From Anaerovorax odorimutans DSM 5092 (GTDB lineage: Bacteria; Bacillota; Clostridia; Peptostreptococcales; Anaerovoracaceae), in assembly GCF_000426305.1 (NCBI RefSeq), contig NZ_AUFC01000005.1:1-64000 (forward strand): DNA of 64,000 nt, read 5' to 3'. Shown here in pieces: positions 35,428 to 45,040 of the stretch. Position 1 is the stretch's first letter. Each line of letters starts with the position of its first letter. The position numbers were made by a program, and so were the translations under genes. The notes beneath the pieces were generated by a model that was not told the origin of the DNA, made no database searches, and saw nothing but the letters and a program-made list of their open reading frames with translations.

Positions 35428-36012
35428 TTACCAAATCAAAGATAATTCTTGTGCTTCTGATATAGCCTCATTTAGTATCTTTTCAGTATCCCACTCCTTT
35501 ACATCTAAACCTTCTGCAAGCAAATAATCAAATTTATCAATTCCAAATTCTTTGCATACGGCTTCAATATATTGCTTACCTAAATCCATGCCATGCAAAG
35601 GTCCGCCTGCTGTTGTAATATAAAGTAATTTATCAGCATTACAAAGACCAATTTCGCCATTCTCATCATATGCAAATGTAATTCCACAAACAAAAATATT
35701 CTCCAAATAAACTTTCAAAATAGCAGGAAAAGCTAAGTCCCAATACGGAGCAGCAACGATTATACGATCCATTTGAGCAAACTCATTTGCATATTTAAAC
35801 ATTGGATGATCCCATTGTTTTTTTTCAATCAATTCATTTCTTAACTTTATATTTCTCCTATCAAGATATGTAAGTTCCTTTTCGTCATATAACCTTAATT
35901 CTGTGAATTCATCTTCTGAATTTTTCTTCTTATATACTTCTATAAAATGTTTTGCCAATTTTAAAGTTCTGGATTTTGGTCTTGTGCATGCATTAATTAA
36001 TAAAATCTTCAT
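35428..36012 (-). CDS. FMN-dependent NAD(P)H oxidoreductase (AzoR/flavodoxin-like)
   Basis: A 194-aa flavodoxin-like fold protein: a first beta strand ILLINACTRPKSRTLKLA, then VAAPYWDLAFPAILKVYLEN and the flavin-binding TTAGGPLHGMDLGKQYI. This resembles AzoR/NAD(P)H quinone reductases that reduce quinones or azo compounds with FMN. AAAGGAG precedes the ATG. Monocistronic. Confidence 0.88.
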   Translation of the reverse strand: MKILLINACTRPKSRTLKLAKHFIEVYKKKNSEDEFTELRLYDEKELTYLDRRNIKLRNELIEKKQWDHPMFKYANEFAQMDRIIVAAPYWDLAFPAILKVYLENIFVCGITFAYDENGEIGLCNADKLLYITTAGGPLHGMDLGKQYIEAVCKEFGIDKFDYLLAEGLDVKEWDTEKILNEAISEAQELSLIW

Positions 36013-36125
36013 GTATACTCTCCTTTGCTTTTTTATTTTATACTTTTAAAAATTTTTAAATACCCATCACAATACTATGCTTTTATTTTTTGTTTAATAA
36101 AAAATAACTGTTGTATATGTAAAAG

Positions 36126-36148
36126 TAAAAGTATCTAGTAGATACTTT
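36126..36148. terminator. Hairpin after carbonic anhydrase gene
   Basis: AAAAGTATCTA and its complement around one base, with T-rich sequence on both sides; it lies 14 bases past the stop. Confidence 0.6.
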
Positions 36149-36161
36149 TATTTTAGCGTTA

Positions 36162-36707
36162 CTATAATTTTTCTAACTTACCCGTATTAGGATCCATTAT
36201 AAATCCATGGACGTTCACATCAGATGGTATTAACGGATGATTTCTTATAATATTTACAGTTTCTAAAACTGAAGTTTCAGCGTCATCAAAACCTTTAAGC
36301 CAATTCTTAAAATCCACTCCGCAATATTTTATCATATTAATTTTATCTTGGCTTATTTGGCGCGCTAACATTTTATTTACTAATTTTTCAGAATCTAACC
36401 CCTGCATGCCACAATCATAATGGCCTATAACCATTATATCTTCTACATTTAATTCATAAATTGCCACTAATAAGCTTCTTATTACGCTTCCAAAAGGATG
36501 AGTGATAATACCACCTGCATTTTTTATAATCTTTGCATCTCCGTTTTTTAAATTTAAGGCCGCCGGCAATAATTCTATAAGACGTGTATCCATACATGAC
36601 AATATTGCTATTTTTTTATTTGGATATTTTGTTGTTATATAATTTTCATAATCTTTATTTTCTACAAAACTTTTATTAAATTCCAATATTTCTTCAATTC
36701 TGTTCAT
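36162..36707 (-). CDS. Beta-class carbonic anhydrase
   Basis: A 181-aa protein with the zinc ligands in order: Cys and the Asp-Arg dyad in LSCMDTRLIELLP, then His and Cys in VIGHYDCGMQ. It interconverts CO2 and bicarbonate in the cytoplasm. The size fits the smaller bacterial branch of the family. Preceded by AAGGAG. Confidence 0.93.
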   Translation of the reverse strand: MNRIEEILEFNKSFVENKDYENYITTKYPNKKIAILSCMDTRLIELLPAALNLKNGDAKIIKNAGGIITHPFGSVIRSLLVAIYELNVEDIMVIGHYDCGMQGLDSEKLVNKMLARQISQDKINMIKYCGVDFKNWLKGFDDAETSVLETVNIIRNHPLIPSDVNVHGFIMDPNTGKLEKL

Positions 36708-36851
36708 TAAATAATCTCCTTCTTATACTAACTATACTATTTTAGCAGTATACTTTATATAAAATATTTTTACTATCATAACATAATATAAATTTTATAT
36801 CATTAAAATTATTTAATAAACAATAAAAAAAGAAAAATTTAAAATTGTAGT

Positions 36852-36896
36852 AAAAAATCGGCTTAAATTAAAAATCTAATTTAAACCGATTTTTTA
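36852..36896 (-). terminator. Terminator of the SASP gene
   Basis: AAAAAATCGGCTTAAATTA pairs with TAATTTAAACCGATTTTTT (one mismatch) with U-tract, 20 bases past the stop. Confidence 0.85.
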
Positions 36897-36916
36897 TATT
36901 ATATTAAATTGTTTAA

Positions 36917-37111
36917 TTATCTCTGTGACATTTGTTGTTCAGCCATATCAACTAACTTCTTAGTCATATAACCACCTACATAGCCATTCTGTCTAGCTGT
37001 AAGATTTCCTTTGTCCATTGATTCATAATCTGCTAAACCAAGCTCACTTGCGATTTCAGTCTTCATGTTTTTTAAACCAGTTTTAGCATTTGTTTTAGAA
37101 TTTGATTGCAT
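36917..37111 (-). CDS. Small acid-soluble spore protein, alpha/beta type
   Basis: A 64-aa SASP with both signatures: the GPR cleavage region KTEIASELGLADYE and the DNA-binding GNLTARQNGYVGGYMTKKLV. It coats spore DNA in the A-form and protects it from UV and heat, and is degraded at germination. The ATG at 37111 follows a perfect AAAGGAGGTGAT. A forespore sigma-G promoter is expected but I could not identify it with confidence. Confidence 0.97.
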   Translation of the reverse strand: MQSNSKTNAKTGLKNMKTEIASELGLADYESMDKGNLTARQNGYVGGYMTKKLVDMAEQQMSQR

Positions 37112-37313
37112 TAATATCACCTCCTTTGTAAAATTAATTTAACCTAAAAAATATTTAATATTACAAGTAATAATTAGTATCATTAGCTATATTTGCCAAT
37201 GAATAAAAATTAATAATTTTTTAAAATATAAAAAAGTTTTTTTAATTATCATCAATTAACTATATTTCATATAATGAGAATAACTAATAATTAAAATAAT
37301 TGAGGGGTTAATA

Positions 37314-40300
37314 ATGTTAAAAATAACTTTAGAAGCAACAAATTGTGTATATATAACAAAAGCATCACCAAAAAAAAATTACAATAGCAACACATCTGTT
37401 TTTACAGGAAGATATAAGAAAATAAATGATATATACAGATTTTTTATGAATTTTGATTTCAATAGCATAGAAGAAAAATTATTAAATATGAGTATTGAAA
37501 AAGCATATTTATGCTTTCATTTAACCAGAAATGAAGTTCCAAAGAATCCAGGAACATCAAATATATATGTTTATAGACTAATAGAAAACTTTAACTCTAA
37601 TACTGTTAATTGGGAGAATCAACCTTTACCCTATAACGAAGTATCTGCTGCATTTTCAATCCCTTATGCAAAGACTGGCCCAATACAAATAGATATTACA
37701 GATTTAATAAAAGGCTGGATAAATAAAAGTATACCTAATTATGGAATCTTAATAAGAGGAGAAGAAAATATTAACAGCTTAATAGGATTTCCAGGTAAAA
37801 ACTTTCATAAAAAAAGATTAAGTCCAACCTTAGTAATTGAATATAAATATAAAAACAATATAAAATCAGATAATAAAATTCCTTTTACCGAATTTTATAA
37901 CACAAAATCCGAATATTTTAGCAATTATTTAGGATCCGGCATAACTGAAGAAACTAAAAAATTATCTGAAACAGTGCAAAAATGCAATTATAAAGGAATA
38001 ATAGTCTATCCTACCGCTGTATACTGGGAACCAATTCAAAGGCCACAGCAATTTTTAAAAGAATTATCAACAAGAGGATACTTGTGTTTTTTCTGTTGTC
38101 CTCCAAATGAAAAATTTTTTATAAAAGAAATACAAGAAAACCTATATGTAGTTAGTAATGAAGATTTTCTACTGCAATATATAAAAGATAAATATGTTAT
38201 TGTATTGTGTACTTGGTTAATCCAATTAGCATGGGCTGACTATATTCCAAACAAACTAATTTGGTATGATATATTAGATAGAATTGATTTTTTTAGCTGC
38301 TATGATGAAGATATGCTGAAAAAACATAATGAATTAATAGAAAAGGCTGACATAGTAACTTATTCTGCAAAATTATTAAAGGAGTATACTAATAAGCGAA
38401 AAGATGCTCTTTATATAACTAATGCTGTTAATCCAAAGGACTTTGTAAATATATCAAATACATCTATACCAAATAAAATAAAAGATATAGTATCTTCGAA
38501 TAAACCTATTATTGGATATTTTGGTGCTATCGAAGAATGGTTTGATGATGAGCTTTTATTAAGTATTGCTATCAGACAAAAAAATTGGCAATTTATTATA
38601 ATAGGAAATGTGAGTGATGAAAAAAGAAAACTTTTAAATTCACCTAATATTAATTTATTAGGGCCAATTAAGCATGAAGATCTTTCAAATTATGCTCAAT
38701 ATTTTGATGTATGTATAATACCATTTAAAGTAAATAAACTAACAAACAGCGTATCTCCTGTTAAACTATTTGAATACGCTTCACTGGGTAAACCAATAGT
38801 ATCCTCCGCTTTAACAGAGTTAAAGCAATATAAAAGTAAATGTATATATATTGCAAATAATAGTTACGACTTTGAGCAAAAAATAGAAAAGTGTTTAGAA
38901 AAAAGCACTCAATCTACAGCTGCCGTTGAAGGCGTAAAATTTGCTGATAAAAACACTTGGGAGGAAAGAACAAATCAAGTAGAGCAGGCAATTAAAATAC
39001 TTCCAAAAGGATTGTTATCCTATTCTAATATCAATAATTCACAAACAATTGCTGCCCTAACTGCTTCATTCTTTGATTTCAATGGAAAGAACTTTTATTC
39101 AGGAGGTGCAGAAAGATATTTATTTGATCTGTTTAAACTATTTCAAAAATTAGGATTAAGAATGCAAATATACCAATATGGGAACTCCACATGGGTAAGA
39201 CGGTATGAAAATATGGATGTAATATCACTTTCAGATGGACTTGAAAGTACTCCTGAAACCTTTAATGATAAATTTTATAATTTGACTCATTATAGTACAA
39301 TGCTAAACATTTATTCTGCTTTTTTCGAAGTATATCCAAAACCATCAGGTATAAATATAGGTATCAGTCATGGAGTTGCTTGGGACTCACCTTACTGCGT
39401 ATTTAATTCAGGGGAAAAATTCTGGAATAGTAATCAACGTTTTATTGAATCTTTCAGATTATGTAATGCCATAGTATCTGTAGATACCAATACTGCAAAT
39501 TGGTATCAAACTATAGACTATAATGTAGCCTCAAAAATAAAAGTAATACCAAATTACGTAGATGACACTGAATTTTCGCCAAGAGATAATTATGAAAAAG
39601 CAGGAGAAAAAACAATTATAATGTATCCTCGCAGGCTTTATGCTGCAAGAGGCTTTTATATATTTCTTGAAGCTATAGATGATATACTCGAAAAATATCC
39701 CAACACAGAAATTCATTTTGTTGGTAAAGGTTTTGAAAATGATACGAATAAAGTAATAGAAAAAATAAAGCAATGGGGTGATAGAGTTAGATGGTACTCC
39801 CTACCTTTAAATGAAATGCCAAAAGCATACAAACAAGCAGATATTGTTGTTATACCAACGCTTTACAGTGAAGGAACAAGTCTATCCTGCCTTGAAGCAA
39901 TGGCATCAGGAAATGCTATTATTGCAACCAGAGTAGGTGGCTTAACAGATTTAATAATCAACAATTACAATGGTATATCCATTAATCCCGACCAAGGAGA
40001 ATTAAAAAATGCCATCATGAATTTACTTGATAATCCTCAAAAAGTATTAAAACTTAAAAAAAATGCTCTAGAAGTTTCAAAGGTGTTTTCCAAATCAAAT
40101 TGGGAAAAAAAATGGATGCAAATCATAGAATCTATGATTGATGTAAAAAAAGAATATCATATAAATGAAAGTAAATTAGTTGAAATTTATCTTCAAAGTA
40201 TCTCAGAATTTCAAGATTTTAAAGTTAAATATCTTATATATGATTTACTTTGTAAAAATTGTTTAATATATGTAATAATAAAGAACAATAATGAAGTTCT

Positions 40301-40424
40301 GCCAAATAGCTACGGAAGATTACAATTCCTCTATGGGAACGAAGAAATTTTATCAAAAGCTGATTTTGTATATTCATATGATAAACATTTGGGAATTATT
40401 GATGAGAATAAAAAAAATATATAA
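37314..40424 (+). CDS. DNRLRE-domain protein fused to two glycosyltransferases
   Basis: A 1036-aa protein. Residues 1-185 are a DNRLRE-type beta domain (FHLTRNEVPKN, NWENQPLP, IDITDLIKGWIN, NYGILIRGEE, SPTLVIEY), known from clostridial surface and spore-associated proteins. From about 205 to 565 lies a glycosyltransferase-like GT-B domain (PQQFLKELSTRGY, IGYFGAIEEW, YAQYFDVCIIPFK, SVSPVKLFEYASLGKPIV). From about 590 to 935 lies a GT4 domain (GGAERYLFDL, MYPRRLYAARGF, YSEGTSLSCLEAMASG). No signal peptide or membrane helix. It likely builds a surface or exosporium glycan; linkage unknown. It leads the glycan cluster. Confidence 0.88.
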   Translation: MLKITLEATNCVYITKASPKKNYNSNTSVFTGRYKKINDIYRFFMNFDFNSIEEKLLNMSIEKAYLCFHLTRNEVPKNPGTSNIYVYRLIENFNSNTVNWENQPLPYNEVSAAFSIPYAKTGPIQIDITDLIKGWINKSIPNYGILIRGEENINSLIGFPGKNFHKKRLSPTLVIEYKYKNNIKSDNKIPFTEFYNTKSEYFSNYLGSGITEETKKLSETVQKCNYKGIIVYPTAVYWEPIQRPQQFLKELSTRGYLCFFCCPPNEKFFIKEIQENLYVVSNEDFLLQYIKDKYVIVLCTWLIQLAWADYIPNKLIWYDILDRIDFFSCYDEDMLKKHNELIEKADIVTYSAKLLKEYTNKRKDALYITNAVNPKDFVNISNTSIPNKIKDIVSSNKPIIGYFGAIEEWFDDELLLSIAIRQKNWQFIIIGNVSDEKRKLLNSPNINLLGPIKHEDLSNYAQYFDVCIIPFKVNKLTNSVSPVKLFEYASLGKPIVSSALTELKQYKSKCIYIANNSYDFEQKIEKCLEKSTQSTAAVEGVKFADKNTWEERTNQVEQAIKILPKGLLSYSNINNSQTIAALTASFFDFNGKNFYSGGAERYLFDLFKLFQKLGLRMQIYQYGNSTWVRRYENMDVISLSDGLESTPETFNDKFYNLTHYSTMLNIYSAFFEVYPKPSGINIGISHGVAWDSPYCVFNSGEKFWNSNQRFIESFRLCNAIVSVDTNTANWYQTIDYNVASKIKVIPNYVDDTEFSPRDNYEKAGEKTIIMYPRRLYAARGFYIFLEAIDDILEKYPNTEIHFVGKGFENDTNKVIEKIKQWGDRVRWYSLPLNEMPKAYKQADIVVIPTLYSEGTSLSCLEAMASGNAIIATRVGGLTDLIINNYNGISINPDQGELKNAIMNLLDNPQKVLKLKKNALEVSKVFSKSNWEKKWMQIIESMIDVKKEYHINESKLVEIYLQSISEFQDFKVKYLIYDLLCKNCLIYVIIKNNNEVLPNSYGRLQFLYGNEEILSKADFVYSYDKHLGIIDENKKNI

Positions 40425-40460
40425 GAATACAAATATACCATTATGGAAAGACTATGAAAC

Positions 40461-40495
40461 GAGGCAGCCATCAAGCTGCCTCAATATTTATTTTT
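40461..40495 (+). terminator. Terminator of the DNRLRE-glycosyltransferase gene
   Basis: GAGGCAGC and its perfect complement around six bases, followed by ATATTTATTTTTT. It lies between two convergent genes. Confidence 0.85.
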
Positions 40496-41238
40496 TAGTC
40501 TTTAATAGATATATAATTTCTTTTTGGGACATATTTTAGCTCCCACGCATACAATCCATTTAGATCTGATTCAAGACAAGTATCTACACCGCTTCCAAAA
40601 TCAATACCTACATTACCTTTTATCTTAGCATGTGCACACAAAATTTTACCCGGCACTCCGGCACTAACAAGAGCTACTCGATAATTATACTTATCCATTT
40701 CTTTTATTGCATCATTAAGATAATCCCAATTGGGACAATCCACACATCCTGCAATATTACTCCAGCCATATCTTCTTTCAAGGACTTCTTTAAAATATTT
40801 AGATTTTACTCCCACAAGTAATACACTCATATCTTTAAATACTTTATAAAATTTTTTCATTGTACTTATTTTATAATTGTCAAAAGCATAAAAATAGCTT
40901 TTTGGATTTAATTTATAGTACTCAATAATCATATCTGCAATAGGCTTGAACACCCATCTGCTTGTTTGAGAAAGTACTCCCAAAAAATCCGCCTGTCTTA
41001 ATGACCAAATAAGTTGTTCTCTAATATCTTTATTTGGTAAAATAACTCCACAATAACAAATATTTTTCTTTCTGACCCATGGATATACTTTATTAACAAA
41101 ATCCATAGTCAATATTTTTTCATGTGCAGCAACTGCAGCCTCACCATCTCCAATACGTATTGAAGCATGAGAAACTTTGCTTTCAATAATTTCAATCCAT
41201 TTCTCTAGTAACTCTTCCGTTTGTATATAATTTGACAC
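40495..41238 (-). CDS. GT-D-fold glycosyltransferase
   Basis: A 247-aa protein with the GT-D (former DUF1792) signature HASIRIGDGEAAVAAHE near the N-terminus and the later VLLVGVKSKYF and VALVSAGVPGKILCAHA blocks. GT-D enzymes transfer hexoses to protein-linked glycans in Streptococcus. Second gene of a two-gene unit after the Gtf3-like gene, 18 bases apart. AGGAGAGG precedes the ATG. Confidence 0.85.
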   Translation of the reverse strand: MSNYIQTEELLEKWIEIIESKVSHASIRIGDGEAAVAAHEKILTMDFVNKVYPWVRKKNICYCGVILPNKDIREQLIWSLRQADFLGVLSQTSRWVFKPIADMIIEYYKLNPKSYFYAFDNYKISTMKKFYKVFKDMSVLLVGVKSKYFKEVLERRYGWSNIAGCVDCPNWDYLNDAIKEMDKYNYRVALVSAGVPGKILCAHAKIKGNVGIDFGSGVDTCLESDLNGLYAWELKYVPKRNYISIKD

Positions 41239-41256
41239 ATTATTCCTCTCCTAATT

Positions 41257-42315
41257 TTATGATGTTATTAATTTCTCTATATCATGAATTACTTTTTTTA
41301 TAAAATATCCATTTTTTAGCCTATTTGATAATCTTAATGCATTATCTTTTAGAAAATAATATTCTTCATTTGAAATATTATTTAATACGTTTGGTATATC
41401 ATATACAGAATCAATTAAAACTCCAACCTGTTCATCTTTTATAAATTTAGCTGTTGAAATATCTTTAGAGATTATTATAGGCATACCCATTGCTAAATAG
41501 AAAGAAGCTTTATGCAGATTAGTATATCTTAAATAATTACCAATTTGACCTTCACATTTATCTAAATTATCTCCATCCCAACATAACCCAAAGTCAGCAT
41601 TTACTTTATTAGCTAAATCATCTGCAAAAAATGATCCTATATATTTAATATTTTCAGAAGGATGAAATTTTTCACTGCTTAACCAAGGTCCATATATATT
41701 AATATTAATATTTTTTAAATCAACCTTATCAAGCTGATAAATAAAAGGGGATTTTTTATATTTTAAATTTCCTACATAGGCAACAGTTATAATATTATAA
41801 TTTTTAAAACTATTAAAATCATCTATTTTATTTGATAAAACATAATCAAATATATTAAGTGATAATATTTTTGAAAAAACTCCTTGTTTTTTTAACAAAT
41901 CAGCCATCTCATTATTAACTGCTATAACATAATCAAATTGATTTAGTTCGTTTACTTCTGTCAAAGCATTAGTAACAAAAAAATTACCATACCTAATTGA
42001 ATCAAGATCATGCACTAAAGCTGTCAATTTATATCCACTGTAATTAGATTTTATATATTCAGTAATCTTAAATAAATCCAATCCTTCTAATCTAGCTCTT
42101 GGATATTGAAACAATATAATTCCATTATTTTTTATTTTATCTTCATTACAGCAATTTATATTATTTTTAAGACAACTCTCCATATTTTTTTTACATTTTT
42201 TTAAGGGAATTGATTTAAACTTTATAGAATTTAAAAAATACTCTACATCAGCAATTGCTTTATACCAAGCTGTATCTTCTTTGCTTGGACTTAATGAAAT
42301 AAAATAATTATTCAT
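41257..42315 (-). CDS. Gtf3-like (galactofuranosyl-type) glycosyltransferase
   Basis: A 352-aa GT-B protein. The C-terminal segment NADFGLCWDGDNLDKCEG followed by GNYLRYTNLHKASFYLAMGMPII is typical of Gtf3/beta-1,6-galactofuranosyltransferase relatives; the N-terminal domain carries LTALVHDLDSIR. It transfers a sugar from a nucleotide donor to a surface glycan. It heads a two-gene unit with the GT-D gene. Confidence 0.83.
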   Translation of the reverse strand: MNNYFISLSPSKEDTAWYKAIADVEYFLNSIKFKSIPLKKCKKNMESCLKNNINCCNEDKIKNNGIILFQYPRARLEGLDLFKITEYIKSNYSGYKLTALVHDLDSIRYGNFFVTNALTEVNELNQFDYVIAVNNEMADLLKKQGVFSKILSLNIFDYVLSNKIDDFNSFKNYNIITVAYVGNLKYKKSPFIYQLDKVDLKNININIYGPWLSSEKFHPSENIKYIGSFFADDLANKVNADFGLCWDGDNLDKCEGQIGNYLRYTNLHKASFYLAMGMPIIISKDISTAKFIKDEQVGVLIDSVYDIPNVLNNISNEEYYFLKDNALRLSNRLKNGYFIKKVIHDIEKLITS

Positions 42316-42470
42316 TATTATATATATCCTTTACTCTATTTAAAAAATAATTTGACCTATCAATATTATAGTATTGATATTTGAATAATTTGATACTGTT
42401 ATAATCTCAAATTTTACAACTGCACTATTTTTTTTATTAATCATAATATAATATTTTAGGAGGAATTCTT

Positions 42471-43109
42471 ATGGACTTAATACCAAAAACAATAAATTAT
42501 TGCTGGTTTGGAGGTAATCCAATGCCGGAGCTTATACAAAATTGTATAAAAAGTTGGGATATTTATTTACCCGAATATAAAAAAGTATTATGGAATGAAA
42601 ATTCATTTGATGTTGAATCACATCAATTCACCCGTGAGGCATATAAATGTAAAAAATATGCCTTTGTAAGTGATTATGTTCGTCTTTACGCTCTTTATAA
42701 TTATGGAGGCTTATATATGGATACCGATGTTGAAGTATTAAAAAACCTTGATGAATTCCTTAAATATCCTGCTTTTTCGGGATTTGAAAACCCAAGTTTT
42801 ATTCCTACAGGTATAATGGGCTCTATTTCCAAACATCCATGGGTTAAACGTTTTTTAGATTATTATAAAGATAGAGGCTTTTATAATAATGACGGCTCTA
42901 TGGATCTTAAAGCTAATGTACGTTTTATGACTCAAATATCAGAAAATGAATTTGGCTTAAGAAGAAATAATGAATTTCAAATATTAAAAAATGATGTATA
43001 TATTTTCCCTAATGATTACTTCTGTCCCAAAATATGGAAAACAAAAGAAATAGTTTTAACGGAAAATACACACACCATACATTATTTTACCGGTACTTGG
43101 GCTAAATGA
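42471..43109 (+). CDS. GT32-type glycosyltransferase (DXD)
   Basis: A 212-aa protein with the metal/nucleotide-sugar DXD in YGGLYMDTDVEVLKNLDE, preceded by IPKTINYCWFGGNPMPE and AFVSDYVRLYALYNYGG. These are the GT32/capsular polysaccharide synthesis signatures for transfer of a hexose with retention. AGGAGG precedes the ATG. It stands alone on the plus strand inside the glycan cluster. Confidence 0.88.
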   Translation: MDLIPKTINYCWFGGNPMPELIQNCIKSWDIYLPEYKKVLWNENSFDVESHQFTREAYKCKKYAFVSDYVRLYALYNYGGLYMDTDVEVLKNLDEFLKYPAFSGFENPSFIPTGIMGSISKHPWVKRFLDYYKDRGFYNNDGSMDLKANVRFMTQISENEFGLRRNNEFQILKNDVYIFPNDYFCPKIWKTKEIVLTENTHTIHYFTGTWAK

Positions 43110-43134
43110 TCATCAATTATATTTTGTAATATTA

Positions 43135-43830
43135 TTAAAAATAGTCTAATGTTTGTTTTATATTAAGAGCATCTACTGCAAAAGTTTCTGCACTTTTTTT
43201 CCTACATTCTGCTCCTCTGACAATGGCTAATGCTTTATAATAATCTAAATAATTAAATTCCTTGCCTAATCTAATAAATTCATAACATTTTAATGCATCT
43301 AACCATTTTTCATACGCACCTGATATATCTAAATAAATATAAGGTTTAAAGTCATAAGCATCTTCCCAATTCTCAGCATAATATAAGCCTTTTATTCCAT
43401 GTGCTGGTAGATCTCTTTCAAAAGATTTTATTGCAGCATAAAAATAAGCATCTTGTACAATTTTATATACTGCTTTATGATCTTTATGAATACTATTTTT
43501 CCAATGTGTTATGATAATATCTGGTTTATATTTTCTTATTATGTCACACACAGAAAATTTTGTATTATCATCAGCTACTAATTCTCCATCCTTATATGGA
43601 AGAATTAAAGATTCTGCTCCTATCTTACTTGCAAATAAATTTGACTCTTCTATTTTTTGTTCCTTATATTCTTTAGCATTTAACTTAGAATATCCTTTCT
43701 CTCCAGGTGTCATATGAACAATTGTAACTCTATGCCCTTCCATTGCATATTTAGTTAAAACACCACCACATGTTAATTCCATATCTCCTGCATGCGCACC
43801 AATTGCCATTACATGAACTTTCTTATCCAT
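43135..43830 (-). CDS. PIG-L (LmbE-like) deacetylase-family protein with altered active-site motif
   Basis: A 231-aa protein. The family zinc motif AHPDDE is here GAHAGDMELTCGG: the His and the second Asp (zinc ligands) are kept, but the first Asp, the usual catalytic base, is Gly. The third ligand region is present in THWKNSIHKDHKAVY. It may de-N-acetylate a sugar by a changed mechanism or act on another substrate. It follows the CgeB-like gene by nine bases, suggesting joint action on a surface glycan. Confidence 0.85.
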   Translation of the reverse strand: MDKKVHVMAIGAHAGDMELTCGGVLTKYAMEGHRVTIVHMTPGEKGYSKLNAKEYKEQKIEESNLFASKIGAESLILPYKDGELVADDNTKFSVCDIIRKYKPDIIITHWKNSIHKDHKAVYKIVQDAYFYAAIKSFERDLPAHGIKGLYYAENWEDAYDFKPYIYLDISGAYEKWLDALKCYEFIRLGKEFNYLDYYKALAIVRGAECRKKSAETFAVDALNIKQTLDYF

Positions 43831-43839
43831 TTCATCCCC

Positions 43840-44820
43840 CTATATAATATTTTCATTTTTTAATACGTTAATAATATATATAGCCCGATGCTTATAAGTA
43901 TGATTTTTTTGAACTGTCAAATTACCCTCTCTTTTTATTTTTTCTCGCTCTTCTTCGTGATTTTTATAATATTCAACTAATTCCAGTGTTTCTTCGGGAG
44001 ATGATGATACAACTAAATCTTTTGCCGGTGTAAATAATTTTCTAATTCCCATTGTATCAGAAGTAATCAAAAAGCCTTCTGACCCTAAAATTTCATAGGT
44101 ACGTTGAGTAAGCTGAGTATTACTGTTTTGCAAACCAATTACTATATCCGTATTGCTGTAAACTTTATTTGCATATATATAGTCTATATATCCATGTATC
44201 CATTCATTTGGTATATTATAATCAAAAAATGTTTGCATTCTATCCCAGTCTCTGCCCCAAAAATCAATTCTAATATCATTTCTAATAATTGATCGTAGCA
44301 ACGTATTTAACGATTGAATTCGATAATGTTTTGGATTTTTTTTTAGAATCCTTGGATATGCATTAGCAACTACACCTATTGAAGCTTTATATTTATAATC
44401 TTCTTTTGATTTTTTATGAATACTTGGTTCATATCCAAAATCCAAATAAGCTGAATTTATACCCATTTTTTTATAAGTCTCAACCATTGAAGAACAAATT
44501 GTAAATACAAAATTCGGGCATGCATCATTCACAAAACGTTTTGTAAATGACTCAAAATGAGTAGGATCCTCTGTTGCCCAATAAATATGTGGTATCTTAA
44601 ATTTTTCAACATAATACCTAATTAAAGTTTTCTTTTTATAGGTGTGCTCATCAGTCCATCCTAATGTGAATATTAAATCAGGCTTAAATTCAGATATTAA
44701 ATTTTTTAATTTTTCTTCAGTTAATTCCCCTGATACTTTAACCTCATGTCCAGCTTCTATAAATCCATTAGGAAGTCCATAGATCCACATGGGATGATTT
44801 TCTAAAAATAGTATTCTCAT
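43840..44820 (-). CDS. CgeB-like glycosyltransferase (spore-surface type)
   Basis: A 326-aa protein resembling CgeB and related spore-maturation proteins: an N-terminal domain with LIFTLGWTDEHTYKKKTL and PHIYWATEDPTHFESFT, and a C-terminal transferase part with IDFWGRDWDRM, SNTQLTQRTYEILGSEGFL and LVEYYKNHEEEREKI. CgeB is tied to glycosylation of the outer spore crust. It forms an operon with the PIG-L-like gene. Confidence 0.85.
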   Translation of the reverse strand: MRILFLENHPMWIYGLPNGFIEAGHEVKVSGELTEEKLKNLISEFKPDLIFTLGWTDEHTYKKKTLIRYYVEKFKIPHIYWATEDPTHFESFTKRFVNDACPNFVFTICSSMVETYKKMGINSAYLDFGYEPSIHKKSKEDYKYKASIGVVANAYPRILKKNPKHYRIQSLNTLLRSIIRNDIRIDFWGRDWDRMQTFFDYNIPNEWIHGYIDYIYANKVYSNTDIVIGLQNSNTQLTQRTYEILGSEGFLITSDTMGIRKLFTPAKDLVVSSSPEETLELVEYYKNHEEEREKIKREGNLTVQKNHTYKHRAIYIINVLKNENII

Positions 44821-45040
44821 ATTATTTATTACACCTCAGCTAATTTTTATATAATATTTTGTATTGTATATTTTATTTATAATTAAAATATCAATATATT
44901 AATCAATAAAAAAATCTCAATCAATCATATTACTCAAAATATGCTTAAATCATTTTTATGTTCCTCATGTATAAAAAGTATCAATCTTTTATATTTGTGA
45001 ATAATTTATATAAAAACTTATAAAGGGAGCGGTGTTCTAA

